Origin: an uncultured Aquimarina sp. | GTDB lineage: Bacteria > Bacteroidota > Bacteroidia > Flavobacteriales > Flavobacteriaceae | NCBI GenBank assembly: GCA_947498705.1 | Contig: CANMLW010000004.1 | Span: forward strand, 62,001-126,000 | Reading direction: 5' to 3' | Length of the DNA: 64,000 nucleotides | In this document: positions 61,116 to 64,000 of the stretch, piece by piece | How the letters are laid out: the number at the start of each line of letters is the position of its first letter | Numbering within the stretch: the first letter of the stretch is position 1 | The notes under the pieces: model-generated | The model's database searches: none | What the model was told of the DNA's origin: nothing | The model's input: only the letters and a program-made list of their open reading frames with translations | Program-made: the position numbers and the translations under genes

Positions 61116-61526
61116 CTATTCAACAAAATCTGCAAGCGTCTTATTCTCTAAAACCTTTAAGGTATTATCTCGTACTTCTATCATTACACTATGTACAGCA
61201 CAAGCGTCTTCATCTGGACAATCGCTACATTTTTCATAAAAATTAAGGCTCACACAGGGTACCATCGCAATGGGGCCTTCTAAAACTCTAATTACAGAAG
61301 CTATGGTAATATCTTTTGGGTCCTTAATCATATAATAGCCCCCTCCTTTTCCTTTTTTAGACCCTAAAACTCCTGTTTTTCTTAATGTTAGTAATATACT
61401 TTCCAAAAATTTCTGAGAAATATTCTCACTCGTTGCTATTTCAGAAATCAATACAGGATGATCACACCTTTTACGCGCTATATAGGTAAGCGCCTTTAAT
61501 CCATATTTTGTTTTCTTAGAAAGCAT
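61116..61526 (-). CDS. Rrf2-family regulator with possible iron-sulphur site
   Basis: 136 residues from the ATG at 61524-61526 (MLSKKTKYGLKALTYIARKR), the usual Rrf2 start; the longer frame is not coding. The winged helix-turn-helix is at about 10-70 (SEIATSENISQKFLESILLTLRKTGVLGSKKGKGGGYYMIKDPKDI). Four cysteines follow in CVSLNFYEKCSDCPDEDAC, similar in number to IscR/NsrR-type cluster ligands, so it may sense iron-sulphur status, oxygen or NO. It lies 82 bp after the arginase/CtlX pair on the same strand. Confidence 0.85.
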   Translation of the reverse strand: MLSKKTKYGLKALTYIARKRCDHPVLISEIATSENISQKFLESILLTLRKTGVLGSKKGKGGGYYMIKDPKDITIASVIRVLEGPIAMVPCVSLNFYEKCSDCPDEDACAVHSVMIEVRDNTLKVLENKTLADFVE

Positions 61527-61607
61527 ATTTACTATATTACAAATTTGTACAGGCCATTTTGTCAAAAATGGTAGTTATTCTCAAAAAAGAAAAACTCGAG
61601 ATTCACA

Positions 61608-62540
61608 TTACAAACTTTTAGGAAGAAAAACTTCGGCCATCATACAACGTGCACTCCCACCACCTAATGTTTCAATGGTTGTAAGATCACTATAAAGAAT
61701 GGCACAATGCTTTTCTATTTTTGTAATTTGATCTTTTGTTAAACTCTTGAATGCAGATTGAGACATTACAAGATAACGTTTATCTTCGAAACCTACAACT
61801 TGAAGTACATTACCTGCAAAACGACTCACTTGATCCTCTGTAATCTCAATCACTTCTTTTCTATCGTTTTTTAGATGATTTATCAAATTTTTACGTTCTT
61901 TTTTATCATCTATACATGCTAGGCATACGATTGCAAAAGTTTCTCCAATTCCCATCATCACGTTTGTATGGTATATCGGTAATCTTTCACTTTGTACGGT
62001 TTGATATGCTGTAAAAATAACAGGCGTATATTCAAAATCTTCGCAGAACTCTATCACCAACTCTTCGTTAGCTCGTGGTGATAAAGCACAATATGCTTTT
62101 TTATGAATACGATCCAAAACAAGGCTACCTGTACCTTCTAAGTACAATTCTTGAAGCTCTGCATCTGTATAATCGATACAGTTATTTATTTTATAACCTG
62201 CTAGTTCTATTTGCTCTAATACTTCTAACCTACGTTCCTTCCTTCTATTTACCGCAAACATAGGATACAATCCTACATCGCCATTTTCATGAAATGAGAT
62301 CCAATTATTAGGGAAAATTGAATCAGGAGTATCTTCATCCAGAGTATCTTCATTTACAACTACCTGGATTCCAGCATTCCTAAGTACGGCAACAAATTTA
62401 TCAAACTCACCTAAAGCAATCTCATTGACATTAGAGTGATTCACATTCTTCTGGTAATAATTATTGATTGCAGTCTGTTCATTCATCCTAAAATGCCTAG
62501 GACGAATCATTAAAATAGTATTTGTTACTTGCGCTTCCAA
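61608..62540 (-). CDS. ctlX: Citrulline/arginine-hydrolase-type protein (CtlX-like amidinotransferase superfamily)
   Basis: 310 residues of the pentein (amidinotransferase) fold. Visible features are ILMIRPRHFRMNEQTAINNYYQ at the N-terminus, TPDSIFPNNWISFHENGDVGLYPM (about 88-111), GTGSLVLDRIHKKAYCALSPRANE, a His in PIYHTNVMMGIGETFAIV (about 190-206) and Cys in GGGSARCMMAEVFLP near the C-terminus, the presumed nucleophile. In other bacteria CtlX hydrolyses citrulline. It overlaps the arginase operon: only four bases separate its start from the arginase stop (62545). The pair suggests arginine-to-ornithine/urea and citrulline breakdown. Confidence 0.82.
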   Translation of the reverse strand: MEAQVTNTILMIRPRHFRMNEQTAINNYYQKNVNHSNVNEIALGEFDKFVAVLRNAGIQVVVNEDTLDEDTPDSIFPNNWISFHENGDVGLYPMFAVNRRKERRLEVLEQIELAGYKINNCIDYTDAELQELYLEGTGSLVLDRIHKKAYCALSPRANEELVIEFCEDFEYTPVIFTAYQTVQSERLPIYHTNVMMGIGETFAIVCLACIDDKKERKNLINHLKNDRKEVIEITEDQVSRFAGNVLQVVGFEDKRYLVMSQSAFKSLTKDQITKIEKHCAILYSDLTTIETLGGGSARCMMAEVFLPKSL

Positions 62541-62544
62541 AAGA

Positions 62545-63507
62545 TTAGTTTATCATTTTTTCTGTTATTGATGCTGTAGTCTCTTTTAAAACTTTAAATG
62601 CTGCTTCAGCCATTTTATTACCTTTATTATCAAGGGTGGGGTTTACTTCAACCACCTCAAAACAACTCGTTTTACCCGTACTAACAAATGCTTTAATAAT
62701 TTGTATTGCTTCATCGATATCAAATCCTTTAGAAACAGGGGTTCCTGTTCCTTTAGATATCATATCGCAGTCCATACTATCAACATCAAATGAGATATAA
62801 ATCATATCACATGTATCTAATTTTTGCACTGCTTCTTGCAAACATTTTTCAAACCCTCTATACCTCATTTCTTCTACGGTATAGTTCTTAATTTGTTTTT
62901 CTTCAATCGATTTATCTTCGGCTTCTTCTGTATCTCTTACCCCAAAATATATTACATTTTGAGCTTCTACTTTTTGCCCTCGAACACCAATATTCTTCAT
63001 TCTATCCCATAAAGCCGCAGTTTCCTGAGATATTTCATTCGTTTTATAGTCTAAATTATCTCTGTTTAACGCCGCCGCCAGTGGCATCCCATGGATATTT
63101 CCAGATGGAGAGGTATATGGAGAATGTAAATCTGCATGTGCATCTACCCAGACAACACCAAGTACTTTATCTGGATAAGCTGCCTTGATACCACTTATAG
63201 TTCCTAATGCAGAAGAATGATCCCCAGACAATACGATTGGATAGGTATCATTTTTAAGATTGCTTGCCACACTATCACTTAATCGAGTACATACATTAAT
63301 CACACTACCGATTCGTTTAGCAAAGGAATTATTGACTTTATTATATATTGTTTCATTTTCTGTTTCGACATCTTCGAACGCATATAGATTGAAGTAATCA
63401 TCATGACCATTAATAGCTGCGATCTCTATTGCATCAATCCCAAGATCAGAACCCCTGGTTCCTGCTCCAATATCTGACCTATTCTTTATTAACTTAATTT
63501 CTTTCAT
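62545..63507 (-). CDS. rocF: Arginase
   Basis: 320 residues from the ATG at 63505-63507 (MKEIKLIKNRSDIGAGTRGSDLGIDAIEIAA). It hydrolyses arginine to ornithine and urea using two Mn ions. The ligand motifs are LSGDHSSALG (the usual GGDHS reads SGDHS), WVDAHADLHSPYTSPSGNIHGMPLAAAL (about 119-146) and ISFDVDSMDCDMISKGTGTPVSKG (about 232-255; usual DVDxxDP has DC here). Also typical is CFEVVEVNPTLDNKGNKMAEAAFKVL. It is upstream of ctlX with a 4-bp gap. The exchanges beside the ligands are seen in some arginases of this phylum, and activity is likely. Confidence 0.9.
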   Translation of the reverse strand: MKEIKLIKNRSDIGAGTRGSDLGIDAIEIAAINGHDDYFNLYAFEDVETENETIYNKVNNSFAKRIGSVINVCTRLSDSVASNLKNDTYPIVLSGDHSSALGTISGIKAAYPDKVLGVVWVDAHADLHSPYTSPSGNIHGMPLAAALNRDNLDYKTNEISQETAALWDRMKNIGVRGQKVEAQNVIYFGVRDTEEAEDKSIEEKQIKNYTVEEMRYRGFEKCLQEAVQKLDTCDMIYISFDVDSMDCDMISKGTGTPVSKGFDIDEAIQIIKAFVSTGKTSCFEVVEVNPTLDNKGNKMAEAAFKVLKETTASITEKMIN

Positions 63508-63606
63508 GTATATATTCACTTATTAAGGTAAGCAACTTAGATTTTCTTAATTCACTGCAAAAGTAGCATTTTACATTTATACTTTACTATTTTTTATAAA
63601 AACACA

Positions 63607-63641
63607 AAAGCCTTACAATGGCATAAACATTATAAGGCTTT
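63607..63641 (-). terminator. Terminator of gltA
   Basis: AAAGCCTTA (63607-63615) pairs with TAAGGCTTT (63633-63641) across a 17-nt loop, with T residues after it on the minus strand. It lies about 20 nt past the citrate synthase stop. Confidence 0.75.
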
Positions 63642-63661
63642 ATTTTATAAAAAATTATATA

Positions 63662-64000
63662 TTATTTGCGCTTTTCAACAGCTACAAACGGTCTATTTCT
63701 TTCTCCTATATAAATTTGTCTTGGTCTTCCTATAGGTTCTTTACGAAGTCTCATTTCTCTCCATTGCGCGATCCAACCTGGTAACCTACCTAATGCAAAC
63801 ATTACGGTAAACATATCTGTTGGGACTCCAAGTGCTCTATATATAATCCCTGAATAGAAATCTACATTTGGATATAATTTTCTTTGCACAAAATATTCAT
63901 CTTCTAATGCTACTTTTGCAAGTTTTTTGGCAATATCTAATACAGGATCTTCTATCCCAAGATCCCCTAAAACTTCCTCTGCCGCAGATTTAATTATTTT
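63662..64000 (-). CDS. gltA: Citrate synthase, C-terminal part (cut by window edge)
   Basis: 112 residues are visible; the reading frame is open to the window edge. It reads [112 protein letters not shown]. The YPNVDFYSG stretch (catalytic Asp) and the GRPRQIYIG end are diagnostic. It condenses oxaloacetate and acetyl-CoA to citrate at the entry of the TCA cycle. It has its own terminator. Confidence 0.96.
   Translation of the reverse strand, partial: KIIKSAAEEVLGDLGIEDPVLDIAKKLAKVALEDEYFVQRKLYPNVDFYSGIIYRALGVPTDMFTVMFALGRLPGWIAQWREMRLRKEPIGRPRQIYIGERNRPFVAVEKRK

Overview
The window is chromosomal DNA from a low-GC member of the Bacteroidota, almost certainly family Flavobacteriaceae. A marine genus such as Aquimarina is my guess; the genus cannot be proven from the sequence. 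Evidence: many flavobacterial -7 promoter boxes (TAnnTTTG), a type III glutamine synthetase next to a eukaryote-like type II enzyme, a Rho factor with a long Lys/Asn-rich insert, FecI/FecR/TonB-receptor signalling, BT_3928-like and DUF4293/DUF1599 genes, and the order DUF1599 - BT_3928-like - tpiA - prmA - clpS opposite folP - cdaA.

Layout. 1-3.3 kb: curli-type functional amyloid operon on the minus strand (large CsgA-like curlin, CsgB-like minor curlin, a CsgE protein with an extra N-terminal CsgH-like domain, CsgF cut by the window edge). 3.6-7.1 kb: divergent glutamine synthetases GSIII and GSII with two palindromes in the shared control region. 7.2-13.3 kb: cation exchanger, a 49-residue small protein, a HEIGH zinc metalloprotease lipoprotein, a plug-tail protein, apt, an SPFH protein and a DUF2007 protein. 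13.3-19.4 kb: tRNA-Arg followed by a subtilase lipoprotein; this unit has been duplicated in tandem and the second tRNA has decayed. Then comes an operon of a secreted alpha/beta hydrolase, an ECF sigma factor and a membrane protein, and a third copy of the tRNA 3' flank. 19.4-29.2 kb: accessory single genes (Crp/Fnr, quinone-reductase-like, DUF998, GNAT, two hydrolases, LysR, a lone TonB receptor) with repeats and gene relics between them.

29.2-47.8 kb is mostly conserved core: clpS, prmA, tpiA, an oligopeptide-type permease, a DoxX/thioredoxin-like/DUF6624 fusion, DUF1599, folP-cdaA, an ABC exporter, truA, a phosphoesterase, DUF4293, rho, msrA, an SH3/coiled-coil protein, folD and ffh. 48.0-55.8 kb is a trans-envelope signalling locus (ECF sigma, FecR, STN-TonB receptor) facing three secreted lipoprotein genes, two of them with FAS1 adhesion domains. 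55.8-64 kb: a frameshifted GNAT gene, argS, an SDR/DUF2867 protein, a CpcT/CpeT-like lipoprotein, an Rrf2 regulator, an arginase/CtlX arginine-citrulline pair, and the 3' part of citrate synthase.

The observations most worth following are the tRNA-Arg/subtilase segmental duplication with its tRNA relics, the paired palindromes between the glutamine synthetases, a 33-nt motif conserved at two distant intergenic sites, the curlin higher-order repeat with an AFAxHEE motif, the CsgH-CsgE fusion, and the FAS1 signalling locus. I saw no CRISPR array, transposase, integrase or phage gene.
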